Assembly (NCBI GenBank): GCA_014190475.1
Contig: BJGL01000016.1
Location: 1-36,390, forward strand
DNA length: 36,390 bases
Reading direction: 5' to 3'
Source: Bacteroidota bacterium
GTDB lineage: Bacteria > Bacteroidota > Bacteroidia > Chitinophagales > Chitinophagaceae
In this document: in pieces, positions 1-9,877 of the stretch
How the letters are laid out: each line of letters opens with the position of its first letter
Position numbering within the stretch: position 1 is the stretch's first letter
The notes under the pieces: generated by a model
Databases searched by the model: none
The model's input: the letters and a program-made list of their open reading frames with translations, nothing else
What the model was told of the DNA's origin: nothing
Position numbers and translations under genes: made by a program

Positions 1-3000
1 CAAGTGGATTCAGTACAATATCAACAGGCGTACCATCCTCGAGGAATGGCATATCCTCTTGACGAACAATCTTGGCCACAATTCCTTTGTTACCGTGACG
101 ACCTGCCATTTTATCTCCAACCTTCAGCTTACGCTTAACAGCCAGATAAACCTTTGCAAGCTTCAATACACCAGCAGGCAATTCGTCACCAATACTGATA
201 TTGAATTTCTCACGCTTATAACGTCCTAACTCCTCATTGAATTTAATACTGTAGTTATGCAACAAGGTATTGATGCGGTCGTCAGTTTTCTTATCACCAG
301 TCCATCCCAGTGGATTGACATTGGCATAATCAAGTGCACGCAAACTCTTGTCAGAGAATTTAGATCCTTTTGGAATTTGAATTTCTCCAAAGTTGTTGCT
401 AACCCCAGCAGAAGAATGGTCTTTCAAAAGCGCCCCTAACTTTTCGAGCAATACTTCTTTGAGATCATTTTCATTTTTCTCATGTTGCTTTTCTAATTTC
501 TCAAGCGCAGCTTTCTCACGCACTTTTGCATTCTTATCCTTTTTAGCACGCTGGAAGAGCTTTTTACCAATCACAACTCCTTCTACCCCATTCGGAGCTT
601 TTAGAGAAGCATCCTTGGCATCACCCGCTTTATCACCGAAGATGGCGCGTAATAGCTTTTCTTCTGGAGTCGGATCGCTTTCTCCTTTTGGCGTTATTTT
701 ACCAATCAGAATATCTCCTTCTTTTACTTGTGCACCAATACGAATAATTCCATTTTCATCCAGGTCTTTTGTAGCCTCTTCTGAAACGTTAGGAATATCC
801 GGAGTCAATTCTTCTTCTCCTAACTTAGTATCACGCACTTCCAATTCATATTCAGAAATATGAACAGAGGTAAACAAGTCTTCCTTCACTACGCGCTCAC
901 TGATAACAATCGCATCCTCGAAGTTGTAACCTTTCCAAGGCATGAAGGCAACTTTCAAATTTTTACCAAGTGCTAATTCGCCATTTTGTGTAGCATATCC
1001 CTCGGTTAGAAAATCGCCCTTCTTAATCTTTTGCCCTTTCTTAACAGCAGGACGAAGATTAATACAAGTCTCTTGGTTAGTCTTAATGAACTTAGTGAGC
1101 TTGTATATTCTTAAATCATCTTCAAAGCTTACTAACTTTTCGCTTGCGTCACGCTCATAACGAACGTGGATTTCATTGGCATCTACAAACTCAATGACAC
1201 CATTTCCTTCGGCATGAATTTGAATTCTTGCATCACGGGCAGCCTTTCCTTCAAAGCCAGTTCCTACAACAGGAACATCGGGACGAAGAAGTGGAACCGC
1301 TTGGCGTTGCATGTTTGATCCCATTAGGGCACGGTTTGCGTCATCATGCTCCAAGAAAGGAATCAAGGACGCACTCAAACCAACGATTTGGTTAGGAGCC
1401 ACGTCCATATACTCAACTTCACTCTTATCGAGAATTGGGAAATCACCTGTTTCACGGCTCACTACTTTATCCTCTACCACATTTCCTTTTTCATCCAATG
1501 AGGTATTAGCCTGGGCAATTTTTGCTTGGTCTTCTTCTTCTGCACTTAGAAAGGCCAATTCCTTCATGTTTACTTTACCTTCTGCAACCTTTCTGTAAGG
1601 AGTTTCGATAAAGCCCATAGGGTTGATCTTCGCATGAACACAAAGTGTTGAGATCAGACCAATGTTCGGACCTTCTGGAGTCTCAATAGTACAAAGACGA
1701 CCGTAGTGAGAATAGTGTACGTCACGCACCTCGAATCCCGCACGCTCACGGCTTAATCCACCGGGTCCTAGTGCTGAAATACGACGCTTGTGAGTAATCT
1801 CAGAAAGCGGGTTGGTTTGATCCAGGAACTGAGAAAGCTGTGAGGTTCCAAAAAAGGAATTGATCACAGAAGAAAGTGTACGCGCGTTGATCAGATCAAC
1901 CGGAGTAAACACTTCATTATCTCTTACATTCATACGCTCACGAATGGTACGAGCCATACGAGCTAAACCAACTCCAAACTGTGCGTATAATTGCTCTCCC
2001 ACCGTACGAACACGACGATTGCTCAAGTGGTCGATATCATCAATCTCGGCTTTACCATTGGTAAGACGAACAAGATATTTAATGATCAAAATGATATCGT
2101 CCTTCGTTAATGTCTTCTTTTCTAATGGGAGATTTACATTCAACTTTCGGTTGATTTTGTAACGTCCCACTTCGCCAAGATCATAACGCTTATCACTGAA
2201 GAATAATTTATCGATGATTCCACGAGCCGTTTCATTATCGGGCGCATCCGCTCCACGTAATTGACGATAGATGAACTGAACAGCTTCTAATTCACTATTA
2301 GAAGTGTCTTTGTTCAAGGTGTTGTAAATAATTGCATAATCACCCCCTACATCTTCGCGCTGGATGAACACACTGCTCACTTCCAAGGAAGTGATTGTTT
2401 CAACAGCCGCTTCATCTAACAGGGTATCTCGCTCCATCACAATCTCATTCCGCTCAATGGAAACTACTTCACCAGTATCCTCATCCACAAAATCTTCAAC
2501 CCAGGTACGAAGTACGCGAGCCGCCAAGCGTTTGCCGATATGCTTAGATAAAGTTTTCTTATCTGCTTTTACCTCATCCGCCATGCCGAATAACTCAAGA
2601 ATGTCCTTATCCGTTTCGTAACCGATAGAACGCAGCAAGGTAGTTACAGGGAATTTTTTCTTACGATCGATGTACGCATACATCACGTTATTGATATCCG
2701 TTGCAAACTCCATCCAAGCACCCTTGAAAGGAATCACACGGGCAGAGTAAATCTTTGTACCATTGGGGTGAACAGATTGACCAAAGAACACACCAGGTGA
2801 ACGATGTAATTGAGAGACAACTACACGCTCAGCACCATTGATTACAAAAGTACCACGGGGAGTCATGTAGGGGATGTTACCCAAGAATACGTCCTGTACA
2901 ATTGTTTGGAAATCGACGTGCTCCTCGTCATTACAGCTCAAACGAAGTTTCGCTTTAAGCGGTAACGCGTAGGTAAGTCCTCTCTCCATACACTCTTCAA

Positions 3001-3247
3001 TGGTGTAACGGGGAGGATCAATAAAATAATCCAAAAACTCTAGTACGAATATGTTTCGAGTATCCGTAATAGGGAAATTGTCTTTAAACACGCGGAATAA
3101 TCCTTCGATGTTACGCTTATCAGGCGTAGTTTCTAATTGAAAGAATTCTTTGAAGGATTGAATCTGGACTTCAAGAAGGTCCGGAGCTTCTGCAAGGTGT
3201 TTGATCTTACCAAAGTCAATTCTTGCATTGTTTTTTGTAGAAGACAT
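1..3247 (-). CDS. rpoB: RNA polymerase beta subunit (C-terminal end cut off by window)
   Basis: This is the catalytic beta subunit of RNA polymerase. The reading frame is open for 1082 codons from ATG at 3247, beginning [16 protein letters not shown], and leaves the window before the stop. The rifampicin-binding cluster is visible at about 1745-1855, with [16 protein letters not shown] followed by [14 protein letters not shown]; the residues equivalent to E. coli Asp516, His526 and Ser531 are all the susceptible type. Near the left edge the conserved [12 protein letters not shown] segment and [19 protein letters not shown] are seen. In most bacteria rpoB follows rplL directly; here a plus-strand gene and a terminator lie between, and rpoB has its own promoter (3390-3420). 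About 190 residues should be missing, and rpoC is expected just beyond the window. Confidence 0.98.
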   Translation of the reverse strand, partial: MSSTKNNARIDFGKIKHLAEAPDLLEVQIQSFKEFFQLETTPDKRNIEGLFRVFKDNFPITDTRNIFVLEFLDYFIDPPRYTIEECMERGLTYALPLKAKLRLSCNDEEHVDFQTIVQDVFLGNIPYMTPRGTFVINGAERVVVSQLHRSPGVFFGQSVHPNGTKIYSARVIPFKGAWMEFATDINNVMYAYIDRKKKFPVTTLLRSIGYETDKDILELFGMADEVKADKKTLSKHIGKRLAARVLRTWVEDFVDEDTGEVVSIERNEIVMERDTLLDEAAVETITSLEVSSVFIQREDVGGDYAIIYNTLNKDTSNSELEAVQFIYRQLRGADAPDNETARGIIDKLFFSDKRYDLGEVGRYKINRKLNVNLPLEKKTLTKDDIILIIKYLVRLTNGKAEIDDIDHLSNRRVRTVGEQLYAQFGVGLARMARTIRERMNVRDNEVFTPVDLINARTLSSVINSFFGTSQLSQFLDQTNPLSEITHKRRISALGPGGLSRERAGFEVRDVHYSHYGRLCTIETPEGPNIGLISTLCVHAKINPMGFIETPYRKVAEGKVNMKELAFLSAEEEDQAKIAQANTSLDEKGNVVEDKVVSRETGDFPILDKSEVEYMDVAPNQIVGLSASLIPFLEHDDANRALMGSNMQRQAVPLLRPDVPVVGTGFEGKAARDARIQIHAEGNGVIEFVDANEIHVRYERDASEKLVSFEDDLRIYKLTKFIKTNQETCINLRPAVKKGQKIKKGDFLTEGYATQNGELALGKNLKVAFMPWKGYNFEDAIVISERVVKEDLFTSVHISEYELEVRDTKLGEEELTPDIPNVSEEATKDLDENGIIRIGAQVKEGDILIGKITPKGESDPTPEEKLLRAIFGDKAGDAKDASLKAPNGVEGVVIGKKLFQRAKKDKNAKVREKAALEKLEKQHEKNENDLKEVLLEKLGALLKDHSSAGVSNNFGEIQIPKGSKFSDKSLRALDYANVNPLGWTGDKKTDDRINTLLHNYSIKFNEELGRYKREKFNISIGDELPAGVLKLAKVYLAVKRKLKVGDKMAGRHGNKGIVAKIVRQEDMPFLEDGTPVDIVLNPL

Positions 3248-3389
3248 ACGCTTAACCGGTTTTTTTCTACGTTCGGACAAAGAGAACACTCTGCGATCTT
3301 CGTACTTTTTTTTACAAAAATCGCTGTGAATGAATCACTTACGAATGGTCTACAATGTCGAAAATAAGTTTGGCCAAAATAAAGGATTG

Positions 3390-3420
3390 CAAAGGTAAGG
3401 ATTGGAAACGGATGTCCAAA
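3390..3420 (-). promoter_or_regulatory. Predicted Bacteroidota-type promoter of rpoB
   Basis: On the minus strand TTTG (3420-3417) is followed after 19 bases by TACCTTTG (3397-3390), matching the phylum consensus TTTG-N19-TAnnTTTG. Transcription would start near 3386, giving a leader of about 140 bases before the rpoB ATG. Only the sequence match supports it. Confidence 0.7.
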
Positions 3421-3498
3421 ATTTGTTCCCACAAAAATCCGGCCAAAATAGAAAAACTTCCTCTTTACTTTTAAAAAAGGCGGGGCTAAACTTACGGT

Positions 3499-4227
3499 AT
3501 GCCCCTACGAACAAAAACCAAGCCCCCAATCAAGTTAAGCCTAACAAAAAAAAATCAAAGGGGACTTTTACTAATCCTGTTGGGGGTAGGCATTTACTGG
3601 TTAATTTCTCGATTGCTTTCAAATGATATCGAAATAAAAATTAAAGAAAATGAATACAAAGTATTGTATATCAATGATATAAAAGTCGATGAACTTGTAA
3701 ATAATGAGGTGTTCAAGAACTGGAAAGACACCCCCTGGGCAATGAGGAAACAGCAGGAAAATCGGAATTGGCGTCAACAAGAAAACAGGCCAGCGGTTGC
3801 CAGACCCTTCAAAAAAATAGATCTAAACTCGGCTGACTCAACCACGCTGGAAAAGCTCCCAGGAATTGGCCCAGTCCTATCGGCAAGAATAATCAAATAC
3901 AGGAACAAATTGGGAGGCTTCCATTCCCCTACTCAGCTCAAAGAGGTCTATGGAATGTCCGACTCTACGTATGGAAAAATAAGTACACAAATAGAAACTG
4001 CAAACGCAAGCTTAAAAAAAATTGCATTGAATGTTGCCGATGAAAAAACAATTGCCACACACCCTTATATTGGTTGGCGTAATGCCAAACTAATAGTACG
4101 ATATCGACAGGCGCATGGCGCCTATATGACTATTGAGCAGCTGGAATCAGTATGGGCTTTGGAAAAAACCAAACTTGATCGGCTACTACCCTATCTCAGT
4201 TTTGATTCTATTGCCAGCAGTAAATAA
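3499..4227 (+). CDS. Membrane-anchored helix-hairpin-helix (ComEA-like) protein
   Basis: This 242-residue protein has a basic N-terminus, one membrane segment at about residues 23-41 (GLLLILLGVGIYWLISRLL), a polar linker, then two tandem helix-hairpin-helix DNA-binding units. The first contains IDLNSADSTTLEKLPGIGPV (about 107-126); the second, more diverged, starts at about 171 with IALNVADEKTIATHPYIG. ComEA-family proteins bind double-stranded DNA, in characterised cases during DNA uptake; an N-terminal anchor facing the periplasm fits that. The second unit lacks the GIG hairpin (HPYIG instead of LPGIG), so it may be structural. The gene sits alone on the plus strand between rplL and rpoB, convergent with rplL and divergent from rpoB. 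No SD is visible. A DNA-uptake role is inferred from the fold only; no other competence gene is nearby. Confidence 0.8.
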   Translation: MPLRTKTKPPIKLSLTKKNQRGLLLILLGVGIYWLISRLLSNDIEIKIKENEYKVLYINDIKVDELVNNEVFKNWKDTPWAMRKQQENRNWRQQENRPAVARPFKKIDLNSADSTTLEKLPGIGPVLSARIIKYRNKLGGFHSPTQLKEVYGMSDSTYGKISTQIETANASLKKIALNVADEKTIATHPYIGWRNAKLIVRYRQAHGAYMTIEQLESVWALEKTKLDRLLPYLSFDSIASSK

Positions 4228-4258
4228 AAAAGCCCACCGAAATACGGCAGGCTTTTTT
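4226..4258. terminator. Bidirectional terminator between the HhH gene and rplL
   Basis: A hairpin with arms AAAAAAGCC (4226-4234) and GGCTTTTTT (4250-4258) has an inner CCG/CGG stem and an AAATA loop. It has a T-run on either strand, so it can end both the plus-strand HhH gene, whose stop codon it overlaps, and the minus-strand rplKAJL transcript, which it would separate from rpoB. Confidence 0.85.
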
Positions 4259-4277
4259 ATATCGTGCAGGAAAGATC

Positions 4278-4655
4278 TTAAGCGATCTCTACTTCAGCAC
4301 CAGCTTCTTTCAACTTAGCAGCAATTTCTTCCGCTTCTGCTTTAGAAACATTTTCTTTTACTGTTTTCGGAGCACCGTCTACCATATCCTTCGCTTCTTT
4401 CAAGCCAAGTCCGGTAAGGTCTTTCACGATTTTAACAACATTCAACTTAGAAGCACCACCATTCTTCAGGATCACATTGAAGGCAGTCTTCTCTTCAGCA
4501 GCAGCTGCGCCACCACCGTCGCCACCACCTGCTACAACTACTGCAGCAGCAGCGGGTTCAATTCCGTAATCATTTTTCAGGACATCAGCGAGTTCCTGTA
4601 CTTCTTTCACGGTCAAAGCTACTAGGCTTTCCGCGAGTGCTTTTACATCAGCCAT
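4278..4655 (-). CDS. rplL: Ribosomal protein bL12 (L7/L12)
   Basis: Stalk protein of the large subunit that recruits translation GTPases; 125 residues, normal for the family. The N-terminal dimerisation part ([20 protein letters not shown]) is followed by an Ala/Gly-rich hinge at about 35-55 ([19 protein letters not shown]) and the globular factor-binding domain with [20 protein letters not shown]. It is the last gene of the rplKAJL unit, 137 bases after rplJ, and is followed by a strong hairpin terminator instead of rpoB. The start is preceded by A-rich sequence without an SD, as is usual in this phylum. Confidence 0.98.
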   Translation of the reverse strand: MADVKALAESLVALTVKEVQELADVLKNDYGIEPAAAAVVVAGGGDGGGAAAAEEKTAFNVILKNGGASKLNVVKIVKDLTGLGLKEAKDMVDGAPKTVKENVSKAEAEEIAAKLKEAGAEVEIA

Positions 4656-4792
4656 TTTGTTTCAATTTTTACCGTTTTCACTGCTAGGTAGCTCCAACGG
4701 CAGGTTTAAAAAAATTTGCCTTTGTTCGTTTCTATCAGAAACACCCTCAGGCCTGGGTATTTATTTCAACCGTCACTGGACGATAAAATACT
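4656..4792 (-). other. rplJ-rplL intergenic segment with small hairpins
   Basis: This gap has no coding sequence. On the minus strand it can form ACCC/GGGT around AGGCCTGA, and GTTTC/GAAAC around TGATA, followed about 20 bases later by a T7 tract. The hairpins are short and the T-tract is not adjacent, so attenuation or processing is only a possibility. The segment lies where bL12 must be made in excess over uL10. Confidence 0.3.
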
Positions 4793-5302
4793 TTACTCGG
4801 CAGCCGCTGCTTGCTTTTCGTGGTGCTGCAATAATCCAGCCAACACACGCTTTGCAGGAGATTGCAACAATCCGATTACTTCACCGATCAATTCATTCTT
4901 GGTCTTGATCTTAGTAAGTGCCACCAATTGATTGTCGCCACTGTAAACATCTCCATTGATGAAAGCCGCTTTCAACACGGGCTTATCACCATTACTTTCC
5001 TTGCGGAAAGAAGAAATGATCAAAGCTGGCTCTTTTGGATTTTCTGAGAACAGTAATGCAGTTACACGATGTAATGAATCGTACATGCCTGCATAACGCT
5101 CGTTGTCTAAAGATTCAAGTGCTTTTTTGATCAAGGTGTTCTTAGCTACTTTCATCTCAACGTTCTTACTGAAACAAGCACGACGCAATTTGCCCACTTG
5201 TTCAACAGTTAAGGATTCTGTATCGGTTACATAGAAGTTGTTGTACTGAGAGAATTTTCCCTTCAGCACTTCGATCACTTCGTTTTTTTGCTCTTTAGTC
5301 AT
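4793..5302 (-). CDS. rplJ: Ribosomal protein uL10
   Basis: Base of the L12 stalk; anchors bL12 dimers to 23S rRNA through its C-terminal helix. It has 169 residues, the usual length. It starts MTKEQKNEVIEVLKGKFSQY and contains the family's VEQVGKLRRACF and AKNTLIKKALES segments; the end LAGLLQHHEKQAAAAE is the L12-binding helix. It is third in the rplK-rplA-rplJ-rplL unit, 39 bases after rplA. No SD is present. Confidence 0.97.
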   Translation of the reverse strand: MTKEQKNEVIEVLKGKFSQYNNFYVTDTESLTVEQVGKLRRACFSKNVEMKVAKNTLIKKALESLDNERYAGMYDSLHRVTALLFSENPKEPALIISSFRKESNGDKPVLKAAFINGDVYSGDNQLVALTKIKTKNELIGEVIGLLQSPAKRVLAGLLQHHEKQAAAAE

Positions 5303-5341
5303 TGTATTGAAATTAGACTGTGGTAATTAGGTTTAAGAGGA

Positions 5342-6037
5342 TCAGTTGATAAAAGCTTTGGTGTCAATAGCGATACCAGGACTCATGGTAGAGGCCATAC
5401 TGATACCCTTCAAGTAAGTTCCCTTTGCGGAAGAAGGCTTTGCTTTGATAATTGCATTGAGCAACTCTTGGCTGTTCTCAGCAATTTTCTCAGGAGCAAA
5501 ACTTACACGTCCAATGGAAGCGTGTACGATACCTACTTTATCTACTTTGAATGCAATTTTTCCACCTTTAACATCATTGATTGCAGCAGCTACATCATTG
5601 GTAACAGTACCTGTTTTAGGGTTTGGCATTAGGTTACGAGGACCTAATACTTTACCAAGTTTACCAATTTTAGGCATCACGCTGGGCGTTGCGATGATTA
5701 CATCCACATCTACCCAACCACCTTCAATTTTTGTTACAAATTCATCCAACCCTACGAAATCAGCACCTGCTTCTTTTGCAGCAGCTTCTTTATCGGGTGT
5801 ACATAATACTAATACTCGCTTGGTTTTACCAGTTCCATGAGGAAGTGTAACAGTTCCACGAATAGCTTGATCAGCCTTCTTTGGATCTACACCCAGACGG
5901 ATATGCAAATCAACAGAAGCGTCGAATTTACAAGTGGTGATTTGCTTTACGAGCGATGAAGCCTCCTTAAGGGAGTATGATTTATTGGCGTCCACCTTTG
6001 TGTCGGCCACTTTTCTTTTTTTACTTACAAATGCCAT
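5342..6037 (-). CDS. rplA: Ribosomal protein uL1
   Basis: L1-stalk protein that binds 23S rRNA near the E site and in many bacteria represses its own operon. It has 231 residues, full length. Family signatures are visible: [20 protein letters not shown] in the N-terminal half, the [20 protein letters not shown] motif in the middle, and [20 protein letters not shown] at the end. It lies 23 bases after rplK, so the two are probably cotranscribed and translationally linked. Confidence 0.98.
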   Translation of the reverse strand: MAFVSKKRKVADTKVDANKSYSLKEASSLVKQITTCKFDASVDLHIRLGVDPKKADQAIRGTVTLPHGTGKTKRVLVLCTPDKEAAAKEAGADFVGLDEFVTKIEGGWVDVDVIIATPSVMPKIGKLGKVLGPRNLMPNPKTGTVTNDVAAAINDVKGGKIAFKVDKVGIVHASIGRVSFAPEKIAENSQELLNAIIKAKPSSAKGTYLKGISMASTMSPGIAIDTKAFIN

Positions 6038-6060
6038 GATTCAGTTCTTTAGATTGACAA

Positions 6061-6504
6061 TTAATTTTCCCAGGGGGCTTTTCCGTCTACATTCAAACCC
6101 ATACTGCGCGCTGTTCCCGCTACCATTTTCATGGCGCTCTCTACAGTGAAACAGTTTAAGTCGGGCATTTTGTCCTCTGCAATTACCTTGATCTGGTCCC
6201 AGGTAACTTTTCCAACTTTTGAGCGGTTGCTCTCTTTGGATCCTTTCTGGATTTTAGCAGCTTCCATCAACTGCACAGCAGCAGGAGGTGTTTTGATAAC
6301 AAAATCAAAACTCTTGTCAGAGTAAACAGTGATGAGAACGGGGAGTACTTTCCCTTGTTTGTCCTGGGTTCTAGCATTGAATTGCTTACAGAACTCCATG
6401 ATGTTAATTCCCTTGGAACCTAACGCAGGTCCAATAGGAGGTGCGGGGTTGGCTTGGCCACCCTTGCACTGCAGCTTTACAAAGCCGGATACTTCTTTTG
6501 CCAT
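6061..6504 (-). CDS. rplK: Ribosomal protein uL11
   Basis: GTPase-associated-centre protein binding 23S rRNA helices 43/44, where EF-G, EF-Tu and RelA act. It has 147 residues. The start [20 protein letters not shown] and [19 protein letters not shown] are typical of the N-terminal domain; [21 protein letters not shown] is the C-terminal RNA-binding end. It is the first gene of the rplKAJL transcript, preceded by its own promoter-like site (6581-6610) and separated from nusG by a terminator. Confidence 0.98.
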   Translation of the reverse strand: MAKEVSGFVKLQCKGGQANPAPPIGPALGSKGINIMEFCKQFNARTQDKQGKVLPVLITVYSDKSFDFVIKTPPAAVQLMEAAKIQKGSKESNRSKVGKVTWDQIKVIAEDKMPDLNCFTVESAMKMVAGTARSMGLNVDGKAPWEN

Positions 6505-6580
6505 GTCTTACAATTTATTGGTTCAAGCGTGCTTTTTAGGGCACTCCCAAATTCCTCGTAGAAAGAACTAATTGGGGCGG

Positions 6581-6610
6581 CAAAGTTAGGCAGATCACGC
6601 CGATTTACAA
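6581..6610 (-). promoter_or_regulatory. Predicted promoter of rplKAJL
   Basis: On the minus strand ATTG (6611-6608) is followed after 19 bases by TAACTTTG (6588-6581), a full match to the Bacteroidota -7 element with consensus spacing. The expected start is near 6577, about 73 bases before the rplK ATG. With the nusG terminator at 6663-6687 it divides the block into two transcripts. Confidence 0.75.
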
Positions 6611-6662
6611 TACAATCCTTTGGTTTTTTTTAAGCCCCTCATCCTATTGAATTTCAAGCAAT

Positions 6663-6687
6663 AAAAAAGCCTCCCGCAGGAGGCTTT
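6663..6687 (-). terminator. Terminator of the tuf-secE-nusG transcript
   Basis: Perfect 9-bp hairpin AAAGCCTCC / GGAGGCTTT with loop CGCA, starting 20 bases after the nusG stop. On the minus strand the stem ends in six T. Confidence 0.9.
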
Positions 6688-6706
6688 ACTTATTTTAGGA
6701 CAAATA

Positions 6707-7288
6707 TTAGCTTAATTTCTCCACCTGCATATAACTTAACTCTACAGGCGTAGCACGACCAAATATCTTAACTGTAACCTTTAGCTTTTTCTTTTCGTCA
6801 TTAACCTCTTCAATAATACCATTGAAATCATTGAATGGTCCCTCGATGATCTTAATGGTTTCACCCACAATGTAGGGCTCCATCATACTGATGCCGCCCG
6901 CTTCACTCATCTCGTCCATTTTACCCAGCATCTTGTTTACCTCAGCTTTGCGCAAGGCAATTGGATTTTCCTTTCCCAAGAAATGGATTACGTTAGTGGT
7001 GTTTTTGATCACATCCCGAAGATCATCACTCAGCTTCCCCTCCAAAATCTCAATCATCACATATCCAGGATAATAATTTCTCTCCCGCATCACTTTTTTA
7101 CCAGCAGCAACTTTATATACTTTTTCAACGGGGAGAAAAACTTGTTTCACCAACTCACTCCATCCCCCACGACTGATCTCTTTATCGAGATACTCTTTTA
7201 CCTTTTTTTCTTTACCACTGATAACGCGCAGCACATACCATTTGGTTTCAGCTTGCTGTGCAGTGGTTGTATTTGTAACTGCTTCCAT
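6707..7288 (-). CDS. nusG: Transcription termination/antitermination factor NusG
   Basis: RNA polymerase elongation factor that also links the polymerase to Rho or to the ribosome. It has 193 residues. The NGN domain (about 16-120) begins KWYVLRVISGKEKKVKEYLD and includes the RNYYPGYVMIE segment; the C-terminal KOW domain (about 140-190) has VGETIKIIEGPFNDFNGIIE. Its ATG shares one base with the secE stop (TAATG), so translation is coupled. It is followed by a strong terminator. Confidence 0.97.
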   Translation of the reverse strand: MEAVTNTTTAQQAETKWYVLRVISGKEKKVKEYLDKEISRGGWSELVKQVFLPVEKVYKVAAGKKVMRERNYYPGYVMIEILEGKLSDDLRDVIKNTTNVIHFLGKENPIALRKAEVNKMLGKMDEMSEAGGISMMEPYIVGETIKIIEGPFNDFNGIIEEVNDEKKKLKVTVKIFGRATPVELSYMQVEKLS

Positions 7289-7482
7289 TAGAATAATTGT
7301 TTATAGATAAAACGCAATCCGTTACCTGTTGCAAAATCCATAATCAATACAATGAGTGTAATCACCAGCGTAGCAGCTAATACAATCATTGTGGACTGCT
7401 GCAATTGCATCCAAGTTGGCCAGGTAACTTTTTCAGTCAGTTCGCGAAAACTGTCTTTCACGTAAGCGGTTATCTTATTCAT
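7288..7482 (-). CDS. secE: Preprotein translocase subunit SecE
   Basis: Small essential subunit of the SecYEG channel. It has 64 residues, the short one-helix form. An amphipathic N-terminal helix with the family's VKDSFRELTEKVTWPTWMQL precedes one membrane segment at about residues 30-50 (STMIVLAATLVITLIVLIMD). It lies between tRNA-Trp and nusG, the standard location, and its stop overlaps the nusG start. Confidence 0.97.
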   Translation of the reverse strand: MNKITAYVKDSFRELTEKVTWPTWMQLQQSTMIVLAATLVITLIVLIMDFATGNGLRFIYKQLF

Positions 7483-7495
7483 ACGTTTTGTTTTG

Positions 7496-7566
7496 CACGG
7501 GCAGAGAGACTCGAACTCCCATCAACGGTTTTGGAGACCGCTATTCTGCCATTGAACTATGCCCGT
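7496..7566 (-). tRNA. tRNA-Trp (anticodon CCA)
   Basis: Acceptor arms ACGGGCA (7566-7560) and TGCCCGT (7503-7497) pair fully, discriminator G at 7496. The anticodon loop reads CTCCAAA, giving CCA. The T-loop has GTTCGAGTC. The 3' CCA is not encoded. It lies between tuf and secE on the same strand. Confidence 0.96.
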
Positions 7567-7639
7567 AAGAATCAAAAGTCACCGGCTGTTCGGAAATACC
7601 CTGACAACCAATGACTTTTGAGAATACAAATATAAGCGA

Positions 7640-8827
<1,188 letters not shown>

Positions 8828-8886
8828 TTTTATCGGTTTTTAGGTTGTGTTGACAATTTATATTTACTAAATTCTTCTACTTCTTG

Positions 8887-8958
<72 letters not shown>

Positions 8959-8996
8959 TGATATAGCCTGAGAGCCAACTTCCGACTATTCTCAAC

Positions 8997-9072
8997 TGGA
9001 GCGGGAGACCGGGCTCGAACCGGCCACCTGAAGCTTGGAAGGCTACCGCTCTACCAAATGAGCTACTCCCGC
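8997..9072 (-). tRNA. tRNA-Gly (anticodon TCC), CCA encoded
   Basis: Acceptor arms GCGGGAG (9072-9066) and CTCCCGC (9007-9001) pair fully, followed by discriminator T and an encoded CCA (8999-8997). The loop CTTCCAA gives anticodon TCC; the anticodon stem has one T-T mismatch. It is the only tRNA in the window whose CCA is in the DNA, which may be chance. Confidence 0.95.
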
Positions 9073-9154
9073 TTTTGATCCCTTTCGGAACCGTCGTGAT
9101 TTCAATTTATCTCAACACACTATAAAATATCCGGAGATATTCAATAGCGTGATG

Positions 9155-9237
9155 TGGGCAAGGATGGATTCGAACCACCGAACTCCGAAGAGGACAGATT
9201 TACAGTCTGTTGCCGTTGGCCACTTGGCTACTTGCCC
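9155..9237 (-). tRNA. tRNA-Tyr (anticodon GTA)
   Basis: 83-base class II tRNA with a long variable arm. Acceptor arms GGGCAAG (9237-9231) and CTTGCCC (9162-9156) pair fully, discriminator A. Anticodon stem CAGA/TCTG encloses loop CTGTAAA, giving GTA. CCA is not encoded. Confidence 0.96.
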
Positions 9238-9243
9238 GCCCTG

Positions 9244-9316
9244 AGCCACCTGCCAGAATCGAACTGGCGACCTACTGATTACAAATCAGTTGCTCTACCA
9301 GCTGAGCTAAGGTGGC
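9244..9316 (-). tRNA. tRNA-Thr (anticodon TGT)
   Basis: Acceptor arms GCCACCT (9316-9310) and AGGTGGC (9251-9245) pair fully, discriminator T. Anticodon stem CTGAT/ATCAG encloses loop TTTGTA(A), giving TGT. It is the first gene of the tRNA-tuf transcript. CCA is not encoded. Confidence 0.96.
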
Positions 9317-9401
9317 CTGCTTTCGTAGCCAATTGCTGGTGAATTGGCCAAACCTGATCGCACGATATCAATTTCATATGATCCGGGCAATAAAGAGCTA
9401 C

Positions 9402-9427
9402 CCCAAAATTTTGGGAAGGCAAAGGTA
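9402..9427 (-). promoter_or_regulatory. Probable promoter region of the tRNA-tuf operon with a 14-bp palindrome
   Basis: TACCTTTG on the minus strand (9427-9420) matches the -7 consensus TAnnTTTG; no clear TTG lies 19-21 bases upstream. Just downstream, spanning the expected start site near 9416, is the perfect palindrome CCCAAAATTTTGGG (9402-9415). The palindrome could be a regulator site, or a 5'-end structure in the RNA. Confidence 0.5.
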
Positions 9428-9514
9428 AGGGAATTTGGAAATTGGAAAAATTTTAAGACGATTTTTTACCCCTTGGGGGGAAACAAAAAACCATTGGAAC
9501 CAAGGAACTTGGAA

Positions 9515-9814
9515 CTAGGACTGCACTCGATCCTTTTTTCGCTTCATCTGGATAACCAACGAGGAGAAAGCATCTTCAAATGAATGCTCAAAACTTTTGC
9601 TACTGGTCTTGACAAAAAAATCGAAACGGGGTACATGCACCCGTATCTCCACCACTTTGTCCTTGATGTGATGGGCGGGATTGTCCAGCTTGAGAAATAC
9701 ACAAACAGCAGTGATCCTTTTTTCAAATGCAGGTAGTTTTTCAACTTTTCTTTTAACCAGTTCAATCAAACGGGTATCAGGCGAAAAGTGCACGGTCTGG
9801 ATTTGTAAATTCAT
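9515..9814 (-). CDS. hpf: Short ribosome hibernation-promoting factor (HPF/RaiA family)
   Basis: Binds the 30S decoding centre in slow-growing cells and keeps ribosomes inactive. Its 99 residues form a single S30AE domain, without the C-terminal dimerisation domain of long HPF. It begins MNLQIQTVHFSPDTRLIELV, has the basic helix VKRKVEKLPAFEKR, and the strand segment KVVEIRVHVPRFDFFVKTSS. It lies 63 bases or so downstream of the xerC-type gene on the same strand and is probably cotranscribed. The gap 9428-9514 after it holds a T-run and short GGAAC repeats but no convincing terminator. Confidence 0.92.
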   Translation of the reverse strand: MNLQIQTVHFSPDTRLIELVKRKVEKLPAFEKRITAVCVFLKLDNPAHHIKDKVVEIRVHVPRFDFFVKTSSKSFEHSFEDAFSSLVIQMKRKKDRVQS

Positions 9815-9877
9815 AGTCTGTTAAGTTACAATACCCAGACAGCCACTACAACTATTTACTTGGACTTTGACAGATTT

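Noticed and set aside
393-2621. Several plus-strand frames antisense to rpoB
   Set aside because: They are Ser/Phe-rich mirror frames of a highly conserved coding sequence, with no start signals.
3133-3432. Overlapping open frames on both strands across the rpoB start and leader
   Set aside because: They overlap the rpoB N-terminus and its promoter, with low-complexity composition and no family resemblance.
9428-9514. hpf terminator or small RNA
   Set aside because: Short GGAAC repeats and a T-run are present, but no stem directly precedes the T-run.
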